42,428 nt of DNA, from NCBI GenBank assembly GCA_011959205.1, contig BLLV01000065.1:1-42428 (forward strand). The letters are read 5' to 3'. This stretch comes from Bacteroidaceae bacterium. Lineage in GTDB: Bacteria; Bacteroidota; Bacteroidia; Bacteroidales; Bacteroidaceae. The notes beneath the pieces are model-generated. The model did no database searches and was not told the origin of the DNA. It saw only the letters and a list, made by a program, of their open reading frames with translations. This document shows positions 1 to 7,936 of this stretch, one piece after another. A program made the translations under genes and the position numbers. Within the stretch, counting starts at the first letter, position 1, and the number at the start of each line of letters is the position of its first letter.

Positions 1-2
1 GT

Positions 3-248
3 GGGGCACTTTTTAAATGTTGTTCCGGGTCCCTTTTCAAGTGTTAGCTACAGTCTGCCGGAATCACCAAGCACATCACGTTCCACGGGTTCAGGCACAC
101 ATACGCGACCCTTCAGCTTGCCGCGGGAACAGACCTTTATACCATTTCAAAGATGCTCACGCACAGCAATGTCGGCACGACACAGGTCTATGCCGATGTG
201 GTGAACGACCTCAAGCGCAAGGCATCCGAACAGATTACACTCAAATGA
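3..248 (+). pseudogene. Tyrosine recombinase (integrase), C-terminal remnant
   Basis: Reading frame 3 encodes the C-terminal catalytic part of a phage-type integrase. HITFHGFRHTYAT carries the HxxR box, a later LTHSNVGTTQVYAD carries the second His and the nucleophilic Tyr, and translation stops at TGA 246-248. The recognisable part begins right after an in-frame TAG at 45-47. The 42 bases before that stop give no clear integrase sequence in any frame, so the gene is either frameshifted or joined to other sequence there. The upstream part lies outside the window. Integrases of this type excise and insert mobile elements, and two helix-turn-helix genes and a relaxase follow on the same strand. 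The family call is firm. Whether the gene is truly inactive depends on sequence left of base 1. Confidence 0.72.
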
Positions 249-267
249 AAACCGACACATATATAAT

Positions 268-672
268 ATGAACAACATAACATTCGACCAACTGCCGCAG
301 GCGGTTTCCATGCTGATTGAAAAGGTGGGACTGCTCACTGAACGTGTGGAGAAATTCCTGTGTGACGCACCCTCGCAGCATAGCGAGGCACACACCTTGC
401 TTACTTTGAACGAGGTTGCAAAGCTACTCGGAAAATCCGCGTCAACCATCTATGCCATGACATCCGACAAACGTATTCCGTACCACAAGCGGGGCAACAA
501 ACTCTACTTCTTCGAGGATGAAGTCATCGCTTGGATCAAACAAGGAGGCACATCGGGAGTAGCCAGCGAGAGCGAGATTGAAAGACGGCTTGAAGAACTG
601 CGCAACGGCAAGAAGCGCAAGCCGGGAGCGTTGATGGACGGCAAGAGCCGGATGTCCGCAGTAGCACCATAA
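268..672 (+). CDS. Helix-turn-helix (excisionase-type) DNA-binding protein
   Basis: This is a 134-residue protein. Residues about 47-96 (LLTLNEVAKLLGKSAST through the basic YFFEDEVIAWIKQG stretch) match the MerR/excisionase-like HTH_17 fold used by small DNA-binding proteins of Bacteroidales mobile elements. The N-terminal 40 residues look helical and may dimerise. The C-terminus is lysine/arginine rich. It starts 20 nt after the integrase remnant, on the same strand and in the same GC-rich block. A role in excision or transcription control of the element is inferred from family and position. Confidence 0.75.
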   Translation: MNNITFDQLPQAVSMLIEKVGLLTERVEKFLCDAPSQHSEAHTLLTLNEVAKLLGKSASTIYAMTSDKRIPYHKRGNKLYFFEDEVIAWIKQGGTSGVASESEIERRLEELRNGKKRKPGALMDGKSRMSAVAP

Positions 673-684
673 TATCATCAGACC

Positions 685-1437
685 ATGTGCAAGAAAAGAC
701 AGGCCTTACAGACCATATACTATTGCACCATACTCTCAGCCGGGCAGTGGGATTTTCTTTTGGAAGGCAGGTTTTCCCCTCTCAGGCAAAAGTGCCTTTG
801 GCGACTGATGAGCGGTGCCGTGCGGACAAGAACCGCTTATAAAATCAAGGGCATTGATATTGTGCTGGAGGTGGGACAGGTGGCGGCTTCCGATGTGGAA
901 TTGGCGGAGTTTTTGGACTGCAACCGTAAGACGGTCGGCAAACTAATCGACAGCTTCAACCGCCTCGGTATGCTGACCACCCGGACCAACAACCGCACAT
1001 CCGTCCATTCCCTGCATTTTCTCACGGGCTGGTATGTCGGAGGTGTCCTTGTCACCAATCCCCATTATGTCAGACCTTCGGCTGCCGCCAAAGGACAGAC
1101 GGGCGATATGCGGACACCTGTTTCCGACAGTCTGCCGTCAGTGGATGAACCGGGAGGCACAGCGGTTGACTGCCACACAAGAGGGAAGGAAACGGACTGT
1201 CCGGCGACAGGTGCGGCATCCCTTTCTTCTTCCCTTCTTTTGTCAAACGGTTACAATCCGTCAGTCGGTGCGCATGACGGCGACAGCCATAATCCGCCGT
1301 CCGATGTGTTCATGGAGGACACAGCCGCAAATCGGCATATCCCGGACAGCGGTAACGGAGCCTCCGGCGGGAACGGCGCACGGATCCACAGAGAGGCGCA
1401 GGAGGGCATGAATGGCGGCGAGGGTAATCCTGCATAG
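685..1437 (+). CDS. Mobile-element helix-turn-helix protein
   Basis: This 250-residue protein starts 13 nt after the excisionase-like gene. Residues about 60-112 contain a winged-helix-like segment, with AASDVELAEFLDCNRKTVG followed by KLIDSFNRLGML, resembling the DNA-recognition part of MarR/replication-initiator-like folds. The C-terminal half (about 130-250) is rich in Gly, Ser, Pro and Asn and probably disordered. The position just before the presumed oriT tract and the relaxase suggests a mobilisation accessory or regulatory protein. I do not recognise a named family, and the function is inference. Confidence 0.6.
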   Translation: MCKKRQALQTIYYCTILSAGQWDFLLEGRFSPLRQKCLWRLMSGAVRTRTAYKIKGIDIVLEVGQVAASDVELAEFLDCNRKTVGKLIDSFNRLGMLTTRTNNRTSVHSLHFLTGWYVGGVLVTNPHYVRPSAAAKGQTGDMRTPVSDSLPSVDEPGGTAVDCHTRGKETDCPATGAASLSSSLLLSNGYNPSVGAHDGDSHNPPSDVFMEDTAANRHIPDSGNGASGGNGARIHREAQEGMNGGEGNPA

Positions 1438-1440
1438 GTA

Positions 1441-1800
1441 CGGGAGCCGAAAGCGTGGAAAAACGGCTTAAACCGGCATTTAGTTGGTCGGAAGCGGGAA
1501 CAAGGGCTTGCCCTGTATAGCCCACTATAACTTCTCCGCTGCGCTCCCGAAGTTGTGGGCTCTCCCGAGGGGCTGGGCTTTGCCCCGTCCCACTTATGGC
1601 TCTGCCCTAAGAACCCGCAAGGCTCCGCCCTTGACCCGGTCGGAGGCTGTCAGCCCCCAACACCCCTGACCAAAGAGTGACCCTCTCTTTGGAATCTCCG
1701 CCCAGAGGTCTCGACCCCTGGGAACCCCGAGCAGGAAGTGACCCTCTCCCTGCACCCTCCGATTAAGGCTCCGCCCTAATGACCCTTTCCCTATTGTAAA
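1441..1800. other. GC-rich hairpin tract, probable oriT / mobilisation region
   Basis: There is no credible gene between the HTH gene and the relaxase (1438-1821). Instead there are stacked inverted repeats: AGGGC-TT-GCCCT at 1503-1514; GCCCAC (1520-1525) plus AACTTC (1529-1534) pairing with GAAGTT (1549-1554) plus GTGGGC (1555-1560); GGGGC (1569-1573) with GCCCC (1582-1586); and CCAAAGAG with CTCTTTGG around 1670-1692, whose loop is TGACCCT. A GACCC motif recurs five times, near 1632, 1679, 1713, 1740 and 1780. Relaxases nick next to such inverted repeats, and the oriT of MobV elements usually lies just upstream of mob. The nick site cannot be assigned by eye. Confidence 0.5.
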
Positions 1801-1821
1801 CCTGTAAACATCATCAAGCCT

Positions 1822-3372
1822 ATGGCACAGAAGACATCAGTCAACATCAAGCCCTGCAACATCGGAAGCAGCGAGGAGCACAACAGACGGAAAGCGGAAT
1901 ACCTCGCCCGTGTCGCAAGGGAGAAGCTCTACATCCGCACCGAACTCATGCACCGGAACGAGGCATGGGTAGCACCTGAATTTGAAAACTCGACGCTGAC
2001 CGACCGCTACAATCAGATAGCCGCGATGGTAAAGGAAAAGACAGGTCGGGCGATGCAGACCAAAGACCGGGAACGTGTGAACAAGAAGACCGGGAAGGTG
2101 ACCGTCGTGCGTGGCAGCACTCCGCTAAAAGAGGGTGTCGTGGTAATCAAGGATGATACCGCGATGGAGCAGTTGCGCCGTTTCTGCGAGGTGTGCAAGC
2201 AGCGGTGGGGAATCACGGCTCTGCAAATCTTCATCCATCGTGACGAGGGTCATTACGCCACTCCCGGAGATGCCGCCACATGGAAGCCCAACCTTCACGC
2301 CCATATCGTTTGGGACTGGATGAACCACGACACAGGGAAATCCTGCAAGCTGGACGATAAAGCCATGAGCGACATGCAGACGCTTTTGGCTGAGTGTCTT
2401 GAAATGGAGAGGGGCACCTCGAAGGAGCTGACTGGAAAGGAGCATCTTGAACGCGCTGACTTCATCATCGCCAAACAGAAGCAGGAAGCCGAACAGGTAA
2501 AGTCGGAAAAGGAAGCAGCCGAAGCCGACAGGGATGCCGCCATCCGCGAAACGGACAATGCCAGATCCGAACATGAAAAACTCCAAATCGGGAACGAGGA
2601 GAAGCAGCGGCGCAGCGCGGAACTTGACAGCGAAATCGCCGAAAAGGAGGAACGCGCGCGGGAGGTTGACCGAGAGAACACGGACAGCATAAAGTCCGGC
2701 ATCGCCAACCTTTTCGGCAAGGGCAAGTACGCAGCCATCGAGCAGGAGAACGAGAAGCTGAAAGCCGAGAACGAGCATATCAAAGAATCGTTCCCCGATG
2801 AAGTCAGAAAAGAAGTGGCGAAACGGACAAAGGCACTGACCGAGGCGAAGCGGACGCTCGAACTGGAGCGTGACAGTGCCAAGGCAATCGCTGACACATT
2901 TGAATCCGAGAGAGACACGGCACTGCGGCAGCTCCGGGAGCAGAAGACCGGGGAGCAGCACCGCATCGGCATGGCGGTGAGCCGGGCAACGGAGGAGAAG
3001 GACAGGACAATCCGGCAACTGCAGGGTGCGCTGAAAACGAGCCGGGATATTCTGAACATGATCGCCGATATTCTCTACAAGGCAAGCGAGGTGTTCAGGC
3101 GGGCGATTGAAGCGATTATCCATTTCGCCACGGAACGGCACAAGTCAATCTTCTCCAACGATGAAGCCGCCGACATCAAGAGCGTGATGCAGAGCTACGC
3201 TGAGACCACCGAGCAGCAGAAAGCGGTCGGCGCATGGCTCTGCGACTATGCGGAACACCGACAGCCATTTGATGAAATAAAACATCGCCACACACTCAAC
3301 GAGGTTGGCGATATCGCAGAGGGTCGGTATGACTGGAAGATTGAGAGAGGGCGAGGTGGAATCTCAATGTAA
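1822..3372 (+). CDS. MobV-family relaxase (Mob/Pre)
   Basis: This 516-residue plasmid-recombination/mobilisation relaxase would nick oriT and pilot the single strand during conjugative mobilisation. Two diagnostic motifs are visible. An N-terminal HNRR has H20, the position used as the catalytic nucleophile in MobM-type relaxases. The metal-binding motif is H139-R-D-E142 with H144, then LHAH (H159, H161). Residues about 210-400 are highly charged, with long Glu/Lys/Arg heptad-like runs predicting coiled coil. The C-terminal 100 residues are more globular. It lacks a coupling ATPase or transfer genes nearby, so the element would be mobilised by a helper. The family call is secure. Confidence 0.93.
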   Translation: MAQKTSVNIKPCNIGSSEEHNRRKAEYLARVAREKLYIRTELMHRNEAWVAPEFENSTLTDRYNQIAAMVKEKTGRAMQTKDRERVNKKTGKVTVVRGSTPLKEGVVVIKDDTAMEQLRRFCEVCKQRWGITALQIFIHRDEGHYATPGDAATWKPNLHAHIVWDWMNHDTGKSCKLDDKAMSDMQTLLAECLEMERGTSKELTGKEHLERADFIIAKQKQEAEQVKSEKEAAEADRDAAIRETDNARSEHEKLQIGNEEKQRRSAELDSEIAEKEERAREVDRENTDSIKSGIANLFGKGKYAAIEQENEKLKAENEHIKESFPDEVRKEVAKRTKALTEAKRTLELERDSAKAIADTFESERDTALRQLREQKTGEQHRIGMAVSRATEEKDRTIRQLQGALKTSRDILNMIADILYKASEVFRRAIEAIIHFATERHKSIFSNDEAADIKSVMQSYAETTEQQKAVGAWLCDYAEHRQPFDEIKHRHTLNEVGDIAEGRYDWKIERGRGGISM

Positions 3373-3388
3373 AGCACACCTTCTTTTT

Positions 3389-3415
3389 GTTGGATTATGA
3401 TACTAATAATCCAAC
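3389..3415. terminator. Perfect 10-bp inverted repeat between convergent genes
   Basis: GTTGGATTAT (3389-3398) and ATAATCCAAC (3406-3415) pair perfectly around a 7-nt loop. The element sits between the convergent relaxase and YdeI-like genes and covers the stop codon of the latter. No U-tract follows on either strand, so it is only terminator-like. Confidence 0.4.
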
Positions 3416-3972
3416 AGTCGTCCGCAATCGTGCCAGTCTCCTATCATTTCATTTCGTTCACTCGCTTCTATAAGTTTCATAAGCCGACTTTTATACAATT
3501 CAGGCTTTGAAACTACTCTCTGAATATTGTCAATCCTCACCCTTTGATACAGCGGCGGAAAGTTTTGAAAGTTCTTCCATACCACGTGGCGAGCCTTAAA
3601 TGCAGCAATTATTTCAGGCATAATCTCAAATTCAGCATAGAGGTTTGGACAGACGGCGCGTCCTCTGTCGGTCATCAGACCGAGGCGTTCAAGCCGTCGG
3701 CAACGCTCTTTGTTCAGTTCAGTCCATCGCCCGTTTTTGGTTCGCGGTCCGAAACGCTGGAGCGTAACACCATCCACATTCTTGACTGTTGAATCTATCC
3801 AGCCAAAACATAATGCCTCCTCTACGGCATCAAGATACCATAAGGCATCCTCCGGTGGTGTCTTGCCCCGCTTTACAGCAATCCAGCACTCCTTCTCCGT
3901 GCCACAGTTGTTCACAAGCCATTCGCGGAAGTCATTGCGATTCTTTATATCAAGGATATTTTGAGGATTCAT
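3403..3972 (-). CDS. YdeI/OmpD-associated family protein
   Basis: This 189-residue protein starts at MNPQNILDIKNRNDF. The family's hallmark block is present: ALWYLDAVEEALCFGWIDS, followed by RFGPRTKNGRWTELN and a conserved RLERLGLMTDRG helix. Proteins of this family are small cytosolic proteins of unclear biochemical function, some linked to stress or antimicrobial-peptide tolerance. I chose this start, not an upstream Met, because the preceding in-frame residues overlap the membrane-protein gene and have no family similarity. An A-rich AAAAGAAAAT ribosome binding site precedes it, and its ATG overlaps the stop of the membrane-protein gene by 4 nt (ATGA). It is the last gene of an Lrp-led operon. 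Confidence 0.85.
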   Translation of the reverse strand: MNPQNILDIKNRNDFREWLVNNCGTEKECWIAVKRGKTPPEDALWYLDAVEEALCFGWIDSTVKNVDGVTLQRFGPRTKNGRWTELNKERCRRLERLGLMTDRGRAVCPNLYAEFEIMPEIIAAFKARHVVWKNFQNFPPLYQRVRIDNIQRVVSKPELYKSRLMKLIEASERNEMIGDWHDCGRLLDY

Positions 3973-4331
3973 ATTTTCTTTTGGTTGTTTAGATATTTGC
4001 TTATTCCCATTGCCGTCCATCCGATAATCAAATAGACAGCGGCATATATGATAAACCATACTTCCTTGATGTCGAAGAACAGCCACGTTCCGACAAGAAA
4101 AGCGATGGATGATACCAGAGGCAGATTCCACATTTGACGGATATTCCTGCCGCAACGGAATCCAAGAATGGCAGAATATATCGGATTGACAATAAAGAAC
4201 AATATCATGCACAATGCCATTCCTGAACATTCCAAAGCAAGTCCGGCCACAGCAAACGGCAATGCGAACATCACCGCTATCGATATGGCAAGCCATAAAA
4301 CAGATTCTTTAGTGACATCTTTTTTCATCAT
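3969..4331 (-). CDS. Small integral membrane protein
   Basis: This 120-residue protein has about four hydrophobic segments (near residues 12-32, 38-58, 72-86 and 90-108) and a lysine-rich C-terminus, so it is predicted to span the inner membrane. I do not recognise a named family. It starts within the stop of the Lrp gene (4328-4331 overlap; an alternative start is the second Met at 4328) and its own stop overlaps the YdeI gene start. This translational coupling makes a three-gene unit. The function is unknown; the Lrp partner suggests a condition-dependent role. Confidence 0.7.
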   Translation of the reverse strand: MMKKDVTKESVLWLAISIAVMFALPFAVAGLALECSGMALCMILFFIVNPIYSAILGFRCGRNIRQMWNLPLVSSIAFLVGTWLFFDIKEVWFIIYAAVYLIIGWTAMGISKYLNNQKKI

Positions 4332-4789
4332 ATATCCAATTCATTCTTGTGTTTTATTTCACTCAGCACAAAAGAACTCTGCATCTTGACAATGCCGTGT
4401 ACTTTTGTAAGTTTTTCAAATACGAACTTGTTGAACTCTTCCATGTCTTTAAGCACCACCTTAATGAGGAAATCAAAAACACCACCGGTGGAATAGCACT
4501 CCATGATTTCATTTATTTCCATAATGTCTTTTTTGAAACGCTCGATATGATCATCGTCATGTACTGCAAGAGATACATTACAGAATACCACAAGCGGAAG
4601 TCCGACTTTAGCATTGTCAATAATAGCACTATACCCCTTAATCACACCTTCGCATTCCAGCCTTCTCATGCGCTCATAAATCGGAGTTTTGGAAAGATGA
4701 AGAAGCTCACATAATTCTTTTGTATTGGCTTTGGCGTCTTTTTGGAGAGCCTTTAATAGTTGTATGTCTATTTCATCGATTTTTATCAT
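4328..4789 (-). CDS. Lrp/AsnC family transcriptional regulator
   Basis: This 153-residue protein has the standard architecture. An N-terminal winged helix-turn-helix (residues about 3-60: DEIDIQLLKALQKDAKANTK, then LSKTPIYERMRRLECEGVI) is followed by an Lrp ligand-binding/oligomerisation (RAM) domain (about 65-148). The family senses amino acids or related small molecules and often controls a divergent exporter. Here it faces DUF2000 and EamA genes across a 156-bp shared promoter region, so control of that exporter and of its own operon is likely. It leads a coupled three-gene unit. Confidence 0.92.
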   Translation of the reverse strand: MIKIDEIDIQLLKALQKDAKANTKELCELLHLSKTPIYERMRRLECEGVIKGYSAIIDNAKVGLPLVVFCNVSLAVHDDDHIERFKKDIMEINEIMECYSTGGVFDFLIKVVLKDMEEFNKFVFEKLTKVHGIVKMQSSFVLSEIKHKNELDI

Positions 4790-4854
4790 CGCCGTTTTTC
4801 CTGTTTTGCTACATTCCTTTTGCTTAATATGGGAACAAAAGACTTATTCGACTG

Positions 4855-4862
4855 CAAAGATA
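4855..4862 (-). promoter_or_regulatory. Promoter -7 element for the Lrp operon
   Basis: The minus strand reads TATCTTTG, matching the Bacteroidales -7 consensus TAnnTTTG. A CTTG-like -33 element lies at 4883-4886, with a 20-nt gap. The transcript would begin about 60 nt before the Lrp start. Confidence 0.55.
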
Positions 4863-4914
4863 GGAATATTTCCCTTTCTTATCAAGTATAATAGGACAGA
4901 TAGATTCTTTTTCC

Positions 4915-4922
4915 TAATTTTG
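4915..4922 (+). promoter_or_regulatory. Promoter -7 element for DUF2000-EamA
   Basis: TAATTTTG matches TAnnTTTG and lies 23 nt before the DUF2000 start. No good -33 TTTG is seen, so an activator such as the divergent Lrp protein may be needed (inference). Confidence 0.5.
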
Positions 4923-4945
4923 CTGTCGAAATAAAAAACATATTT

Positions 4946-5368
4946 ATGATACAAAATATCGAAAACTGCAAGTGTGTGCTGATTGTTGACAGTGATTTGC
5001 CAACAGGAGAACAAGCGAATATTGCTGCGGTACTTGCTATGACTATAGGTGCGAAAAACAATATCATAATCGGCAGGGATCTTCCTGATGCTGATAATAC
5101 CATACATCATGGAATCACGCAGTTGAATCTTCCTGTTCTTACTGCATGTTCAGAAAAGATCAAGGGAATCCATGATATGGCTTGTATGGATGAGCGCGTG
5201 TTTATCGTTGATTTCACGAGCACAGCACAAGACTCACGTTCCTATGATGAATATACTTCAAAACTGGCGGTGAGTCATGCAAATGGCCTTAGATATATCG
5301 GTATTGGTTTATTTGGAGACAAAAAGACTGTTAACAGATTTAGCGGCAATCTAAAACTCTTGAGATGA
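4946..5368 (+). CDS. DUF2000 family protein
   Basis: This 140-residue protein matches DUF2000, a small alpha/beta fold related to peptidyl-tRNA hydrolase-II-like proteins. Typical features are the N-terminal CVLIVDSDLPTGEQANIAAV, the central HGITQLNLPVL and the C-terminal GLRYIGIGLFGDKKTVNRF. The biochemical role is unknown. It overlaps the EamA exporter gene by 4 nt and is divergent from an Lrp regulator, which links it to amino-acid or small-molecule handling. That link is inference from context. Confidence 0.85.
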   Translation: MIQNIENCKCVLIVDSDLPTGEQANIAAVLAMTIGAKNNIIIGRDLPDADNTIHHGITQLNLPVLTACSEKIKGIHDMACMDERVFIVDFTSTAQDSRSYDEYTSKLAVSHANGLRYIGIGLFGDKKTVNRFSGNLKLLR

Positions 5369-6228
5369 TAAGTAATAAGCTGCTATATAATGTCATGGCA
5401 CTTATTACAGTCATGGTGTGGGGTGTGACTTTTGTCTCAACAAAGGTCTTGATTACTGATGGGCTTGACCCCGCACAAATTTTCATCATACGATTTGCTG
5501 TTGCATACCTGTGTACTCTTTTAATATCACATGACATATTTCTAGCTTCAAACATTAAGGATGAGGTGCTGATGCTTGTGACCGGAATCACGGGAGGCTC
5601 TCTATATTTCATATCCGAAAACACCGCGCTTAGTCTGACATTCGCAGCAAATGTTTCACTTATAATCTGTTGTGCCCCAATTCTAACGATAATATTAGGC
5701 AAAATACTATTTAACGATCTTATTAAGTCTCTGGCATGGATTGGAACCATTATAGCATTTACAGGCGTGGGAATTGTTGTCTTTGGCAGTTCCGAAAATT
5801 ATGGCATCAATCCTTGGGGGGATATTCTTACTTTTGTTGCGGCATTATCCTGGGCTATCTACTGTCTTTTGCTGAAAACACTGAGTAGACGATACAGCAA
5901 CCTGTTTATCACTCGCAAAGTATTTGGCTACGGTGTAATAACGGCTACGCTATATTACATTCTGACTAACGAAATACATGGATTTTCTATCACCGGATCA
6001 ATAATCGGGAACCTGCTTTTTCTCAGTATCGGAGCGTCATTTGTCTGCTATCTTATGTGGAACACATCGGTAAAGTATCTTGGTGCCGAAAAAACATCCT
6101 GCTATATCTATATCGTTCCTCTTGTGACAATACTCGCCTCTGCGTTGATTCTCGGTGAACCGGTCACGATCACAACTCTTTTGGGGACAATATTAATCAT
6201 AGGTGGCGTATTCATGACAACGACCTAA
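5365..6228 (+). CDS. EamA-family DMT transporter
   Basis: This 287-residue protein has ten predicted transmembrane helices in two EamA repeats. The first begins NVMALITVMVWGVTFVSTKV and the second near WGDILTFVAALSWAIYCLLL. The conserved end, LGEPVTITTLLGTILIIGGV, is typical of drug/metabolite transporter exporters. Such proteins export amino acids, nucleobase compounds or drugs; the substrate cannot be read from sequence. Its start lies inside the stop of the DUF2000 gene. It is probably co-regulated by the divergent Lrp protein. Confidence 0.92.
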   Translation: MISNKLLYNVMALITVMVWGVTFVSTKVLITDGLDPAQIFIIRFAVAYLCTLLISHDIFLASNIKDEVLMLVTGITGGSLYFISENTALSLTFAANVSLIICCAPILTIILGKILFNDLIKSLAWIGTIIAFTGVGIVVFGSSENYGINPWGDILTFVAALSWAIYCLLLKTLSRRYSNLFITRKVFGYGVITATLYYILTNEIHGFSITGSIIGNLLFLSIGASFVCYLMWNTSVKYLGAEKTSCYIYIVPLVTILASALILGEPVTITTLLGTILIIGGVFMTTT

Positions 6229-6245
6229 ATACCACAAGTCTGTGA

Positions 6246-7127
6246 TTACTTTGCGGTTTTCCATAACAGCATACAATTATCGGTGGTAAAATCAAGCACA
6301 CCAAGGTCTTTCATCCAAGAGAGATAAGACCTGACCGTAGAACCTACCAGCACATATTGCTCAATAGTCATTGTAAGATTAAATCTTCGGAATATTTCAC
6401 TGATGATATCGTCGGTTGTTTTCGGCGTATCACATATTGTTTTGATTACCTGTTCTATCTCATACACTTTTTGTCGGTTTATCTCCACAAGTTCGCTGAC
6501 ATCATTGCATGGGTCGGCATGAGAAGGAACAAATATGTCCGCTTTCAGAGTTTCTATGTGTGCAAGCGTCTCCAAATAGGCGGAGACATCATAGATAAAT
6601 GTCACTCCGTATTTCTCCAATGTCGCCCTGCTACTTACGCAATCGGCAAGAAACACAGTATTGTCGGGAGTTCGGAACCCCACCATATCAAAGAAATGTC
6701 CGGGAAGCGGAATAAGCTCCACGTCTTTCGGAAATTCAGGAGAGGAGAAATCTGAGACAATGGATTCTTTAGCCATCAGGAATTTGTTTCTCAAATTCTT
6801 GCAGGGATAACCGCCATAGAGGAATGACGGTTCAAGAATCGGATGACGGGTGAAGTCGGCCTCAATGCCGGAACAGAACACCGGGCAACTCGTTTTGTTC
6901 TGAATAAAGTCATTGCCGCCGATATGGTCTGCGTTGGAATGAGTGTTTAGAATACCTTTTATAGACCAGCCTTTGGAATCCGCTATTTTTAGCACTTTCT
7001 TTGCCGCCTCTTTATCGTTGCCGCTGTCAATAAGATACACCTCACGTTCCGACTGGGCATAAATGCCAATCTTAGCCGGACAGTTTATATAATAGCTCTG
7101 TGTCCCTACTTGTTCAAGTTCGTACAT
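6246..7127 (-). CDS. MBL-fold metallo-hydrolase
   Basis: This 293-residue protein has a metallo-beta-lactamase fold in residues about 10-205. The metal motif is H63-S-N65-A-D67-H68, with Asn where the canonical HxHxDH has its second His. Further ligand regions are PLPGHFFDMVG, VFLADC and VPSHADP. Residues about 225-285 look like a winged helix (TTDDIISEIFRRF through RSYLSWMKDLGVL), as in MBL proteins with C-terminal helical extensions. It is probably a thioester or lactone hydrolase-like enzyme; the substrate is unknown. Its first 22 nt overlap the end of the upstream esterase gene, so the two are coupled. Confidence 0.88.
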   Translation of the reverse strand: MYELEQVGTQSYYINCPAKIGIYAQSEREVYLIDSGNDKEAAKKVLKIADSKGWSIKGILNTHSNADHIGGNDFIQNKTSCPVFCSGIEADFTRHPILEPSFLYGGYPCKNLRNKFLMAKESIVSDFSSPEFPKDVELIPLPGHFFDMVGFRTPDNTVFLADCVSSRATLEKYGVTFIYDVSAYLETLAHIETLKADIFVPSHADPCNDVSELVEINRQKVYEIEQVIKTICDTPKTTDDIISEIFRRFNLTMTIEQYVLVGSTVRSYLSWMKDLGVLDFTTDNCMLLWKTAK

Positions 7128-7906
7128 ATTCCGTTACCGTAAAATATTAAATATTTCTGAATATTACTTTTGACATATTGAAGATTATGATGTCCGGGAG
7201 ATATATGATGTTCGACGCTGATTCCATGTGACATTAATATCTTCGACAATGATTCCACCGCATTGTTGAAACCGCCTTCATCTTCATCCCCTGCATCAAG
7301 AAACCACTCTTGCATTTGATGTAGCTCTTCAAATTGGTCGAACTCCAGAGGATTGTTTTTATGAAAACTATGTTCATCTCCATAATAGGGTATGTCCGAT
7401 GGGTCAAGTTCGGTTTCTATGGCTGGCATATGTCCTCCTATCCGGGAAAACAATTCGGGGTATTGCAATCCATAATGCGTTGCAGCAAAACCACCGGCCG
7501 ACGCGCCGCCGACAAATCTATTGCCCCTATGTGGAATAGTTTTGAAATGGCAGTCGATATACGGAAGAAACTCCTGAATAAAGTAATCCTCATATCTGCC
7601 TGAATCAATTTTCATTCCATTTGAAACACTCTGAGGTGAAACTTCTGATGTATTTAATCCCCGGGTATTGTCCATTTTCGGGCAAACTATAATCATCGGC
7701 CTTATTTGCCCGGAATCTATAAGCATATCTGCGATAGACTTGATCTCCAGTTCATCCATTATGCGCTCATCCCCACTCCTGCCATGAAGAAAATACAATA
7801 CGGGGAATTTTAATTCTCCATCGTATTTATCTGGCAAGTAAATGGAATAAGCCATCTGTTTAGCCAATACATCACTGGGTATGTTGCCATATTGAATTAT
7901 ACTCAT
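7106..7906 (-). CDS. Alpha/beta-hydrolase esterase (esterase D-like)
   Basis: This 266-residue cytosolic hydrolase belongs to the putative esterase (S-formylglutathione hydrolase/Fes-like) group. It has an oxyanion-region HGRSGDER at 41-48 and the nucleophile elbow GGASAGG with Ser136. There are acidic residues in LDAGDEDEGG (D207 or D209) and a C-terminal HIS-PGHHN with His239/240 as the likely catalytic His. No signal peptide is seen. It is followed by an overlapping MBL-fold hydrolase, which suggests sequential steps on an ester or thioester substrate (inference). Confidence 0.85.
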   Translation of the reverse strand: MSIIQYGNIPSDVLAKQMAYSIYLPDKYDGELKFPVLYFLHGRSGDERIMDELEIKSIADMLIDSGQIRPMIIVCPKMDNTRGLNTSEVSPQSVSNGMKIDSGRYEDYFIQEFLPYIDCHFKTIPHRGNRFVGGASAGGFAATHYGLQYPELFSRIGGHMPAIETELDPSDIPYYGDEHSFHKNNPLEFDQFEELHQMQEWFLDAGDEDEGGFNNAVESLSKILMSHGISVEHHISPGHHNLQYVKSNIQKYLIFYGNGICTNLNK

Positions 7907-7936
7907 TGCCTATAGCCGGATAAAACTCACAACTAT

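Noticed and set aside
1484..1669. Small open reading frame in the relaxase-upstream tract
   Set aside because: It overlaps the hairpin repeats, has no family similarity and a biased Pro/Arg/Ala composition expected from GC-rich repeats.
2125..3141. Long minus-strand open frames opposite the relaxase coiled coil
   Set aside because: They are mirror images of the charged repeats of the relaxase gene; the plus strand has diagnostic MobV motifs.
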